Assembly (NCBI RefSeq): GCF_902459465.1
Contig: NC_047082.1
Coordinates: 2,170,001-2,234,000, forward strand
Reading direction: 5' to 3'
DNA from: Asterias rubens
Taxonomy: Eukaryota; Echinodermata; Asteroidea; Forcipulatida; Asteriidae
DNA: 64,000 nucleotides
The notes beneath the pieces were generated by a model. The model saw only the letters and a list, made by a program, of their open reading frames with translations, did not search any database and was not told the DNA's origin. The position numbers and the translations under genes were made by a program. Below are positions 24,201-34,700 of this stretch, one piece after another; within the stretch, counting starts at the first letter, position 1; each line of letters starts with the position of its first letter.

Positions 24201-25206
24201 CAACCAGTCTCAGCAAAATATATTATAAAGGCATAGAATTTGTCCTGGTGTTGATGGACGATCCCTGGAACATTCTATTTTCCCGAGCGGAGCCAGGGGA
24301 AAATGGAATGGTCCGGGGATCACCAAGGGAGTCGGAGTCTTAACCAATCTAGCACGAGGGTAAAAGCAGTCACTATTTGTTTTATAACACCCCCCAACAG
24401 ACTATTTATCATCCTCGTACATGTAACATTCGTAAGTGCATTTCAGATACACAGATGCACAACTGATTGGGTTCGAGGCGGGTAAAAAAAAATGTCTGGG
24501 TACTGCGCGCGCCATGTAATAGTCTTTTGCAATGGCAAAAGAGTATCCCACGGCCGGCAGGGTTCTAGTAAAACTAAGACATATCATGTGACGTGCTCTA
24601 AACCGAATTTGTGTAAGGAGTGTTATAATAAAGACTATTACATTGCGGCACCCAGATCCTTTTTACCCACTGCGAACCCAATCAGTTGTGTATTAGTGTA
24701 TCTGAAATGCGCGTACAGTCGTTACGTGTAAGAGGATGATACAAAATCTGTTGGGCTGTTAAAAAACAAATATTGACTGCTTCGAGTGCTATGGTAATAC
24801 AGAAATGCCCTCTATCATTTGAATAGTGTGACGTGTGTGGCATTGAGTTTATGTGCATGCATATTTTGTAGGACCTATGGTATTGCCATAATGTTTTACC
24901 GACTCGACTAGATCGTCTTGCACTTCAGTCTTTTGCTACCACTGAGGAGGTTGCAGGCGCATATTATTCATAACCACATTGGTTGATATTAAATGGTCAT
25001 TGGGAAGGAGGATTATTTATGTGTGAAATACAAGGTATATTGACATGTCTTTCTTTGTCTTGTTCATACAGTCTTTTGCTACCATTGAAGAAGTTGAAGA
25101 CATAGAGAGACAGAAGCAGGAGGGCATTGAGCCAACTACCCATAAAGGAGGTCCAAAGACACTCAAGCATGAACTGCAGTCTGGGAAGCTTACAATCACA
25201 ATATAG
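15240..25206 (+). CDS. EF-hand / charged coiled-coil protein with dynein-stalk-like C-terminus (no AAA motor)
   Basis: Coding exons: 15240-15389, 16245-16414, 17122-17303, 17732-17920, 18322-18542, 18904-19036, 19618-19785, 20351-20631, 23747-23932, 25072-25206. All junctions are GT-AG and phase-consistent; total 604 aa. The ATG follows an acceptor at 15218, so a leader exon lies upstream. Residues 22-33 and 94-105 are EF-hand-like loops lacking the final Glu, so calcium binding is doubtful. Residues about 168-404 are Lys/Glu-rich coiled coil. Residues 466-480 (AEIRSYNKPPRAVHM), 499-530 (DWKGMQALVG ... CDPSKIP) and 541-560 (EFDLEQVRGVSAGAA ... W) follow the order and spacing I know from the strut and microtubule-binding head of dynein heavy chain. 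There are no Walker motifs. I infer a cytoskeletal or ciliary role; I do not recognise a named orthologue. A trichohyalin-like coiled-coil protein is the alternative reading. Confidence 0.8.
15418..15592. mobile_element. Intronic MITE of the AGGCCTGGA type
   Basis: Bounded by AGGCCTGGAATTAC and ATTCTAGGCCTGAT, with CCTTAGTGCCCCCTC and GGCCTTGCCCTCTCAAAGAT inside. Related to copies at 50800-50970 and 62265-62420. Confidence 0.5.
16590..16910 (+). mobile_element. Intronic tRNA-derived SINE
   Basis: It starts GTGTCATGGCCATGTGGTTA (A-box-like) and has a B-box-like GAGTTCAAGTCC, then the family body (CTTGAGCAAGACACTTACTG). The 3' part ends in a TATAAGAAGCACT-type tail. It lies in intron 2 of the dynein-stalk-like gene. 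Confidence 0.75.
18649..18868. mobile_element. MITE of the GGGCCC...AAGCAGAGCC family
   Basis: The left end GGGCCCGGTTTCTTGGCTCT and internal GCTTACTGCC match the ends of the cleaner copy at 63304-63553; the right end is GGTAAGCAGAGCC. It lies in intron 5 of the dynein-stalk-like gene, close to the acceptor of exon 6. Confidence 0.65.
19186..19345 (-). mobile_element. SINE fragment, reverse orientation
   Basis: Shares CACCAGCAAGGTGCTGTGTG and the CACAACACACTGGACCTACC stretch with the full SINEs at 14300 and 48560. The tRNA head is missing. Confidence 0.5.
19905..20020. repeat. Dispersed repeat piece shared with 36848-36955
   Basis: The stretch with GGCTTTTTCAAACACAATAT and CAACCTCTACCCTCGCA recurs nearly unchanged at 36848-36955 in a RIOK1 intron. 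Similar text in SINE contexts suggests a SINE body fragment. Confidence 0.5.
21477..21658. mobile_element. MITE of the CAGGAAGTATGAACCGGGC family, copy 1
   Basis: The left end AGCCCAGTTCATACTTCCTG is the inverse of the right end CAGGAAGTATGAACCGGGCT, with GAATGCGAATGCGA just inside. It lies in intron 8 of the dynein-stalk-like gene. Other copies: 53325-53509 and 54130-54252. Confidence 0.75.
22417..22850 (+). mobile_element. Full-length tRNA-derived SINE
   Basis: GGCGTGTCATGGCCTAGTGA is the tRNA-like A-box region; GGTTCGAGTCC (22484-22494) is the pol III B box. A body with CTTCGTCCTTCGGATGGGAC follows, ending in an ATT-rich tail. It lies in intron 8 of the dynein-stalk-like gene. Confidence 0.8.
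23960..24072. mobile_element. Small foldback element GGGCTGTTATG...CATAACAGCCC
   Basis: TTGGGCTGTTATG and TTTTAACATCAGTCTTGTC pair with GACAAGACCGATGTTAAAAG and CCATAACAGCCCA. It starts just after the donor of exon 9. Half of the same element is at 7683-7740, and a relative is at 45370-45474. Confidence 0.7.
24230..24800. mobile_element. Composite foldback element
   Basis: Inner arms near 24250-24345 (GATCCCTGGAACATTCTATT against AATGGAATGGTCCGGGGATC) form one hairpin. A wider inverted repeat pairs 24361-24530 with 24630-24795; for example, CTGATTGGGTTCG against CGAACCCAATCAG. The ends ATTTGTTTTATAAC / GTTAAAAAACAAAT are shared with 38946-39113 and, loosely, 43027-43213. Confidence 0.65.
24929..24973 (+). 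other. Duplicate of the last-exon start: possible alternative terminal exon
   Basis: Downstream of TTGCACTTCAG, an acceptor-like site, the sequence copies the start of the final exon at 25072 (TCTTTTGCTACCA then TGAGGAGGTTG for TGAAGAAGTTG). In phase with exon 9 it reads SFATTEEVAGAYYS followed by TAA at 24971-24973. That would end the protein about 30 residues early. The similarity stops after about 28 bases. It could be a used alternative exon or a decayed duplicate. Confidence 0.45.
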
Positions 25207-25331
25207 TAGGTTCCACTTTGAAATTAAGTAATCTTTTTTCCAAAAGCTCATCCAAATCCAATACCAGCTGCGCTTTTATGTGTTGCAAGTGCTTTCATGT
25301 TCTCTTTGTGTAGAATTATTGTATTTTAGAT

Positions 25332-25337
25332 AATAAA
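25332..25337 (+). terminator. Candidate poly(A) signal of the dynein-stalk-like gene
   Basis: AATAAA, 126 bases after the stop codon, in an AT-rich trailer. Further AATAAA copies follow, so use of this one is uncertain. Confidence 0.4.
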
Positions 25338-26660
25338 GAAAATACAGTTCACGTTTATTTTTTGACATAGCTCAAATGGTAATCAACCAAAACAATTTTA
25401 TAATTTATTTTTTATAAATAACATGTTATTTTTTTGTAAATTTTGGAGCAAGAGATATCTGTGTAATTATAAATGACTTTTGTAATTTTTTAAAGATTTT
25501 CCGTCCATAGATTTTGTACAGAGGCATTTTTAAATAGTACAGTCCAATAAATCCCACCAACAGTAGAAACTATCTTGTCATACTCTACCCTACAATCCTA
25601 AAACCCTGCACTCTGCAAAATTTAAATAGTTTACACTTCCCAAGTGGTATAATTCTTGACAATATTTACACTAGTATTGATTCACACTTCCAATTTTGGT
25701 CAGCCAATGAGAACAATGTACTTAGTTGTGGGCCTGATTTCATAGACCTGGGCAAACAGAAAATATTGCCCAACAACTCTCTGCTAAGCAGAAATTAGCA
25801 GGATACTGGTCACTCATGGTACATGTGACATGGTAGTCTGGCTGGTAACTTTATACTGGTAAGCATACTTTTGTTGTGCTTGGCATGTATTCGTGCTTAA
25901 GCAGCCCTATGAAATTAGGCCCTACGTTGCAAATCTGTTTTGTGCATTTAAAATTTCCTGTTTATTCAGAAATTTAGAGCCAAAGAAAATGTAGCGATTA
26001 GAGGTTCTAATGTAGATAATAAATATAAAATATCTTGTATGATAGCTACATTTTTATTGGTTGGCTTTATTTGCATTAGAGATAACTATTTGGACCGTTT
26101 TTTTTAAGGGAACTTGATGCGAAAATGTATCAATGTATCATGGCAAATTAATGTAAAACCTGTTGTTGAAATTTTGTTTTACTTCCTCTGTTTTTATCAT
26201 GATCTGTGGTTTTATAATCACTCAACTTCAGTTTAAAACATTTCCTATACTGTTTTTGTAAAGAAACATTTTTGTATCATTTGATTTTATTTAAGCAAAC
26301 GTTGGGGAGTGTTTGGGTCTAAAAAATAAATATCGAAAGAAATAACACTTGATAAATGATATTCTTAGTGGCCCCATTGCTTTTCTGCTAGAAAGAAATT
26401 TATAATAAAACAGCCCACTCGGACAGCAAAAACTTTTGCAGTGTACGGTGTAACAATTTATTTTCGGTTGTTCCTTTTCAGAATCAGAGACTCCATTTAT
26501 TTGTTATAAAGCTGTAGAAGTATAAGTAGACTTTATTTGTTTTGCCGGGTAGTTTTTGGCTTGTGAAAGGGGTAATAAACAGTGAAAGCCAATGCCCATT
26601 GAAGAAATGTAGGGGGAAACAATGTTCAATTTAGTTTCAAGGCCTGCGACGTTACCTGGA
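25338..26660. other. 3' flank, AT-rich, no gene
   Basis: Probably trailer and intergenic DNA. 25735-25925 has inverted ends (GGGCCTGATTTCATAG / CTATGAAATTAGGCCC) like the GGGCCC MITE family. Confidence 0.5.
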
Positions 26661-26664
26661 ATTG

Positions 26665-27100
26665 TTGGTCTTTTTAGCATGCTCAGCACCAGCAGTACTA
26701 CGCCGCCTTCAAAACATCAATTATGGCAAAAATGTACTCCTCCCTTTGCGTAAAACGGAAACTGTTGTCTTCTCCTGTAATTGCAACATTTCCCAGTCCA
26801 AATAAGTCCTTAAAAGTCTTCAATTTCATCCTCAAAGTTTTCACAGTTGAGCTCGCCGGACACAAACATGTTGGTTCAGTGGTGAGCAGACGACAATTGC
26901 CGAAACCATGCAAAAGTGTCAAAAACCGAGTGCGAAAAATAGTCGGAGCTGTTTGTCACTTCATTGTTCACTAAGCTAGGGTGTCGCTTGGAACCCAGAC
27001 CTGTACAAAACTTTTAGCGCTGCACCGCCCATTTGTGAAACGCACGTGCGTGCACTTGAGGGCGGTATAATACTTTTACGGTCGATTTTTTCCGAATTCT
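26665..27100. repeat. Direct local duplication, copy 1
   Basis: About 430 bp starting TTTTTAGCATGCTCAGCACC and ending near TTTACGGTCGATTTTTTCCG is repeated in the same orientation at 27300-27715. Shared text includes ACATGTTGGTTCAGTGGTGA and CGCACGTGCGTGCACTTGAG. No convincing long coding frame is conserved between the copies. Confidence 0.8.
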
Positions 27101-27299
27101 TCCGACTGATTAAAATTGATATTGTAAACTTTTGCCATGAAAACGAGAAAAAGTTTTATTGGAAATAAGTGCACCGTTTTTCCGGAAAGTTATTGGCTTT
27201 TTAGGGGTATACGTAAACAGTAATATGTAAGCTCGTGCCTATGGAGGGAAGGGGAAAACAAAAAGATTAATTTATTAATGTCACTGACTGTCGTTTTTT

Positions 27300-27715
27300 A
27301 CCTTGGTCTTCAGAGTTCAGCATGTTCAACCAGCAGTATATGACGCCACTTCCAAAACACCAACGTGTATGGCAACAAATTTGCTCCTCCTTTTGCGCAT
27401 TTTCCTGTCCAAGTCCTTAAAAGTCTTCAACATTCATCCTCAAGTTGTCACAGTTGAGCTCGGACACAATTAACATGTTGGTTCAGTGGTGAGCAGACGA
27501 TAATATTTGCCAAACATGCAAAAGTGTCAAAAACTCGAATGCGAAAAATAGTCGGAACTCTTTGACACTTTACGGGCACCACGCATGGGGTGTCGTCTGG
27601 GAATCAGACTCATGCAAAACTTTTAGCGCCACACTACACCGTTTTGTAAAACGCACGTGCGTCCACTTGAGGGCGCTATTCTACTTTAACGGTCGATATT
27701 TTCCGAACTCTTCAC
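27300..27715. repeat. Direct local duplication, copy 2
   Basis: Diverged copy of 26665-27100 with several small deletions (for example, AACATTCATCCTCAAG for AATTTCATCCTCAAAG). It lies in the space between the convergent genes ending at 25206 and 28798. Confidence 0.8.
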
Positions 27716-28537
27716 ACTTGCTACGTTTTTTAATTCGTGGGCCGGGTAGCATAAATTCGGCATCAACTTATCAAGACTGTTTTACGATAGTGATGGGGGT
27801 AAATTGAATGGGTTTTTTTGGGTGGGGGAAGGGGTTCAAAACATGCAATTTTTTGGGTACAGTCGAACTTACTGTTCCGAAGGGAACACCCCTACACATA
27901 AACACCCCACTACTGCAATGGGGGCGGGGTGCTACAGTCATAGAGATATGTCAGTGAAGAAAGAAGCCGCCCTCTGCACTTTAGCTATTACACCTCCCGC
28001 ATAAAAGTACAATAATTATATGTGACAATTTGAGATAAAATTATTTCAAGTTTCAAAAGTACACCTAAACAAATGAAAAGGATCAACAAGAATACTGTGG
28101 GTGATAACTTCAAATTTTTCAAATTTGCTATTATTTATTCCCAGTAGTACATTTCTTCCAAAAATGTGAAAATATATCAGAGACATTTCCAGACAAAATT
28201 GTGATACACGCTGGCAATATAACACAACAAATTCATTTATATCTGCATAGTTGACTAAAGAAATTCAATTTGATAGTTTCTAATCAATATGACAATGTAG
28301 AATTTATTTTGATGGTGAAATTTTATTTTTTTGAGCGAACACTATTATATTTCATTGAGCTGCTCGAGCACAAAAATGTACTCAGCACAGATACCAACCA
28401 AAAACCATGCCCTTTGCACAGTTTTTGGTCACTGGTTCACTGGTTGTTTTTCCCGATCATTATAGTTTTGTAATCGCTATTTTCTGCTTAAAGCCAGTTG
28501 AGATACATCTCCTCACGACAATATTATTTTTTTTGAC

Positions 28538-28690
28538 AGTTAACCCTCATTATAAAGAGGTTCTGCTTACAAACAACTTATTTCCCAAATCTCATTTAAT
28601 ACTTTGTGTTTCTTTATTTTATTTTTGCCGTAAAGAGGTATAAAAAGTGGGCCAGAACCAGCAACCTTGTTATATCGACAGTCGACTGTA
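28538..28690. mobile_element. TIR element with TTATAAAGAGG ends
   Basis: It starts CAGTTAACCCTCATTATAAA and ends with the near-inverse CCTTGTTATATCGACAGTCG. A related element is at 56612-56797. It lies just downstream of the RIOK1 stop and holds TTTATT at 28613-28618, an AATAAA on the RIOK1 strand, which could serve as its poly(A) signal. Confidence 0.55.
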
Positions 28691-28797
28691 CACTGTCTTT
28701 CAAGTTCATTTCCCCTCATTTATAAGTAAAATACTTGATCTTTAAAAAGGAAATGTTTGTACACTATATAAATTAATAGTACATCTAAGATCATTGA

Positions 28798-31700
28798 CTA
28801 TTTATGGACTCCTTTCCGCATCATTGCCATTTTCTCTTTACGTTTCTTGATGTGTTTTGGCGTCTTGGTTTGTCTGTTTTCTCTCTTCTCTTCCTTAACA
28901 GCTTTCTTCCTTTCCTGTAATGATATATGAAGACAAAATAATTATCAAGAACTCCAGTAAAGGGACACTGTCATCATGATCAAACTAAATTACCGTAGAC
29001 CTTTTCGCAGCTCAAGTGCTAACTGTTGAATGAGGTGTATGCTGGTCTAGCATGACTAGCATGGACCTCATTCCATGCATATTGCGCGCGTACCAAGTAT
29101 TTGTGATAAGGTCCACGTACTTCTTACCAAGTAAGTTTTTTTGGGTAATTAAGTTTTAGAGTATTTACCAATCTATGACCCTTCTTGTAACTGCTAAGGC
29201 ACTAAAATAAGCTAAGCAAAACAGAGATGACCAGCCAAAATACCATGTCACATATACAGTTTGTGACTAGTATCCAGCTCATTGTTGCTCAGCAGGGATT
29301 TTGTAAGGATCTTCTGCCAAGCAGCTCTATTTTATAGGGCCCTGGATTGAGATGACATTGTGTAATATATTCTACCTTTTTAGAGTTGGGCGACTCATCT
29401 CGTGGTCGATGGTGAACTTTGGTGCCGCTCTGATCCTCCGCGGATTCTTCATCTTTCTCCATCATGTTGTCTTCTTCTTCACCTTCCGAGTCGATACGAT
29501 CATCTAAAGGACTCTATCAAATAAAAATTTTCCAATTTCGTTAAAACAGAATATTGCATGTGTTTAAGGAAATGCTTTTCAAGGAGAATACTACTTGACA
29601 CTTTGATGCACAAAAGAAACAATCATTTTTTACAAGTTCTCTCTCAAAAAGCAATTCTTATTTGGTGCGTTAAAGGCAGTGGCCATATGGTAATTACTAA
29701 AAAATAATTTTAATCATAAAACCTTTCTTGATTATGAGTAATGGGGAGAGGTTGATAGTATAAAACATTGTGAGAAACGGCTCCCTCTGAAGTTACGCAG
29801 TTTTTGAGAAAGAAGTAATTTTCCACAAATTTAAATTCGAATTTGAGGTTTTGAAATCAAGCATCTAAAAGCACACAGCTTTGTGTGACAAGGGTGTTTT
29901 TTCTTTCATTGTTATCTCGCAACTTCGACAACCAATGGAGCTCAAGTTTTCAAGGGTCTGTTATTTTATGCATATGTTTAGATACACCAGTTGAGAAGAC
30001 TGGTCTTTGACAACTACCAATAGTGTCCACTGTCTTTAATGGCTCAGTTGTATTAAGAAGCATAAACATTTGATAAGCACAACAAAATCAAGCTTAGCAG
30101 AAACGGGGTTACCAGACAATATGCCATGAAGTTACGACTGTCAGTTCAATCTTTTAAAAGCTTTAACTCGATGACTAATATTAATGGATGTTCAACGTTC
30201 GAGGCAAAGTATTTTGGGAAATGAACAGAAAAAAATTAACTTACTTTTGTTGCATCACCTTGGTTCTCCAATCCAGTCAGTTTCTGGTAATAGATCTGGC
30301 AAAACAAAAATAAACAAAGGAAGATGATGTTGACATACATTTAGATCTTCTTGTGTACATAAATAATTTACACATCAAACATTTGCTATGTTTCTTAATG
30401 GCAGTCTGTGCACTTGACAGAAACTCTAGTGTTGTGGGCACTTACCAACTTGGGCATGTGACGCCTAATCCTACATTGGAATCAAATCATTGCAAGCAAT
30501 GGGTCAAGCACCCTAAATTTATGCACATAAAAGAACCAAGAAAATCTATCCTTGGAGATTAAGGGTCGCAGGCAATAAATCTATCCCAACCTCTATTCCA
30601 GACAACCTTGGCTTTTGAACACTACCCCATGTCAATCTTTTTGAGAGGGAAGATAAAACAACATTGTTTGGGCCTCTAGGAGGAAGAGCTTTGCTTGAGG
30701 AAATAAACCGAGGCTCTCTTTAATTTTCTTATTTGTTTCTCACCTCATCTGTCTGTCCTTCTTGAACCTTCAAGATGTCTTTCTCATAGTCATCTACATC
30801 ATCAAGGTTACGAGGGATAAAGACTGCCTTGAATACCTGTCAATGAAAAGAGGCAACAGACATTAAGTGACAACAGCATCCTCAGGAGAAACTTCTAGGG
30901 AAAATGGAAAAGGGATGTTGCTAGACCAACTTTAATGGTGGGCTGTTAATCTAATTTTATCAAAGTCCGCCAAGGGCGAGCGGATCATAAAAATTGTTAA
31001 TGTTTAATTAGACGCCATTAAGTGCAAGCTTCAGGCATGATGCCAGGTTTCCAAACTGTTCATGTTCTGAAGCCATGCATAAGTGCATTGGCCTTTTTAC
31101 TCTGTTCTTTCTCTGTGACATTTAATGCTCCTTATCATTAGCTGTGTCTTAGATCAATACACAATGGACAATTTTTTTATTTTTCAAGGGGAAATTTGTG
31201 CTGAGCGGTAAAGTGTATTTTGCTCAGAGTGTATTTTGGTAGGTCCGCACACCATGGCTACAAGTACAACACTGCTGAGAATGTTAGTTTTCTTACCTCC
31301 TCATCAATCTTCTCTTGCTCTGTTTGTTGCTGTTCAGATCTCTCCGATGCTATATTCATTGCCTATAATTACCAAAAATAATTACACAAGATTACACAAC
31401 TGAAGAAGAAACAAATTTTACACTGGAAAAGTTATGGAGGTAGGTCAAATCTTGCAGCCGCTATGGGCCTTTGGGACAATCCACTTGTGGCTGCTATAGA
31501 CCCAATGCATATGACGCCACATTCTCAAAAAGGAGGCACATCATTGGACACTAGCTGTTCTCCGTGCATAAAAACGTGCGCGTGACCTCAGCATACCTGT
31601 AGCGTTTCGCGTTATGCAAGGGAGAGCTATTGAATTCTTAGACAATATAGAACGCGCATCTGAACAATGCGCGTAATTTTGGGTGTCAACTCTATTTTGT

Positions 31701-34700
31701 GCATATTTGTATACGATTTTGACACCCAAAATGACACCCAGGATAGGCACATGTGAGTCACAGGAGTCTATTGTCTCTCAAGGGTAAAATTGATGTTGTA
31801 GACCTTACCCTCTCAAGATAATCGTCGATATTTTCATTGGTGATGTTGGGGTCTGTTACAAAATCAAACATCTCTCGTACAGTCATCGTACACACTTCAT
31901 TCTTCCGGAAATAGTCTGCAAAGTTTAAACAAACAATTATACTTTAATCTTGCCTTGAATTTTTATTTAATCATTAATTTGCAAAAGAAATCATCTTTGT
32001 TTTAATAGCAAATTTCCCACTAACTGAGAAACACACACATGGTCTGTGGTAGGGAAACAATAACAATTGATATTGATGTGAATTAAAAGAACCTGCAAAG
32101 CCATAAAACTTTTGCACTAGATGCAACTGAAAAATAAGACTCTGCCCCGAGAGAATTTAATTATTTTAAGTTTGCATATTAAAGCCATTGGACCCTTTCG
32201 GTTCAGAAAAAAAAAAAGTTCACAGATTTACAAATAACTTACAGGGTTTACAGAAGGCAATGGTGAAAGACTTCTCTTGAAATATTATTCCATGAAATGC
32301 TTTACTTTTTGAGAAAACAGCAAAACAATATAAATTCTCGTTAACGAGAATTACGGATTTATTTTAAACACATGTCATGACACGGCGAAACGCGCGGAAA
32401 CAAGGGTGGGTTTTTCCGTTGTTTTCTCCCGACTCTGCTGACCGATTGAGCCTAAATTTTCACAGGTTTGTTATTTGATATAGAAGTTGTGGACAACACT
32501 GCTTACCGAAAGGGTCCAATGGCTTTAAAATGTATTGTTGTAAAAGACAATGAAGGTACTAACTTATCTTCCTGAGTTAAAATGAAATATTAAAACCATT
32601 GCAATTGAAATTTTTTCAGATGACATTTTCAGATCCACAGACCCTGTGCAATATACACCCTTGCCAACATAACAGCACTTGACTCGGTGGGCAGTATTAT
32701 TAAGAATGTATCTGTGCACCATGCTACACAGGGAAGAGCTGTGATACAAGTAAGGCCCCTGTAGTATTTCAAAATCTCTTTCGAAATCTCCAAAAATCTC
32801 TTTCTCCAAAATCTCTTTTGAGTGATGTTAGTTCTGAGAACTGTTACCTGTAATATTCGTGCAGTCTTTTCTCAGAAACTCCAGGGCATGGGGATGGTCA
32901 TGTTCAACGGACTGAGACACATCAATCACATATAATTGACCATCACAGAAACTGCAGGCAGAAATGTTTCAGAACTGTTAAAGACATGGTATTGTATTTG
33001 TGAAACAAAACGAGTTCACTATTATAACTGAAATGTTTGTTTGGTTTGAAGTCCATCTCAAGAAATACTGTATTTACTCACAGCATGTTGAACTCGCTGA
33101 GATCAGCGTGGACGAGGCGTGCATCTTGATACATCTGTCGTACCATCTGAATGCAATCCAAGTAAAGCTCCCTGGCTTTGCTCTCTGATATCGAGACATC
33201 CTTTAGCAATGGTGCCGGCCTAAATATAGAAAAACCAATGAAGAAATCATGATGAATCAAACACGCTTTACATGTTAGTTGTGGTTTTCTTTTTACCAAT
33301 TCAAGATTAATTTTCCTAATCTTTTATTTAAATCAGTGGCCAAACCGCAGAGAGCACAACCTCCAGGACAGTAAAGTCTAGCACCAGCATAGAGCCACAC
33401 GGGAAAGTAAGTAAGTAAACAACGAATTATTCAAGAAGTGCCTAAGGCACTTTTTGGATACTTACCATCCATCTGTTCCTATGAAGTCCATAACAAGAAC
33501 ATGTCCACGCAGCAAGTGTGGCTCAGGACACTGAATCCCAGCAGAATGGATTCTGGTAATTGAACAAAAAAAATCTGGTGTTACCGCAAACCGAAAATAC
33601 ATAATACCAAGTCGAGCTTAAATATTAAGTTAATGAATGGGTAAATATATGACAGAAGTTCTTTACCTTATAAGATTTCTCATTTCTTTCTCTGCCCATG
33701 TTCTCACCATCTTACGAGGGTTTCGCTTGCAGTAACCATGACGAAATCTATAATACACACACAAAATATTAATGAATACATTTGCACACAGACACAAATC
33801 TGGAGACTGCAACAAAACTAGTTTTTGCGCCGTAACAGTACACAAAATCCGTGAATGACATTTCTTTTTAACTTACCGAAATTCTCCGGCAACATATTTG
33901 TCTCTGTCTTTGAATGTCAAAATTGATGTCTTGTAAATCTATAATTGAAATAGAAAGTTTCATCAATTTTAAATTGTGAGCAAGATTTCAACACAGATTT
34001 CATTAACTTTGTATATTAACTATTACAATTTGGTACAACAAAAGCCAGGCCTCTCTATGACGTTGTGCAGGCTTTCTGTGCAGATCAAGCAAGGAACAAG
34101 GATCAAGCAAGGTTTACAGTTTGAACAAGTGTATTAATGACCCTTTAAACTTGGCCACGGAGCTAGAATTCTTGATAGAGTGTGGAATGGAGTTCAACAT
34201 CCTAGAGCCTTTAATTGAAAATGCTCCGTCTCCTGATTTTCAGATGGTTTGGGAAATGTAAAGGTTACCTTGGCAACGCAAGTTGCCCTTTTGTTGCCCT
34301 GGTTTCGAATGAGTTGGAAATGTACATGGGAGACATACCAGAAACACATTTGTACATGTTTAAGCTGTTTTCTATACTATTCATTTCTCTACGGGGAACA
34401 TAAAAATCATGACTTCAGTACCTTAATAGCTCGATGGAGACCCGTTTTGGTTGTGGCATGGTAGACATTGGCTTCCTTCCCTGTGCTAATACAGCCATTT
34501 ATTTCACTTATGAAGTTACGACTCAAGAGCTTGAAAATAATCATCCTCGTCCGCGGATCTAGTACCTAGAAAAATAATAAATTCAATAGAGTTCTTTATT
34601 TGGGTCTTTCTGGTAAAGAAACAATAGAAGTACTGTAACCACTAAAGGCAGTGGACACTATTGGTAGTTACTCAAAATAATTATTAGCATAAAACCTTTC

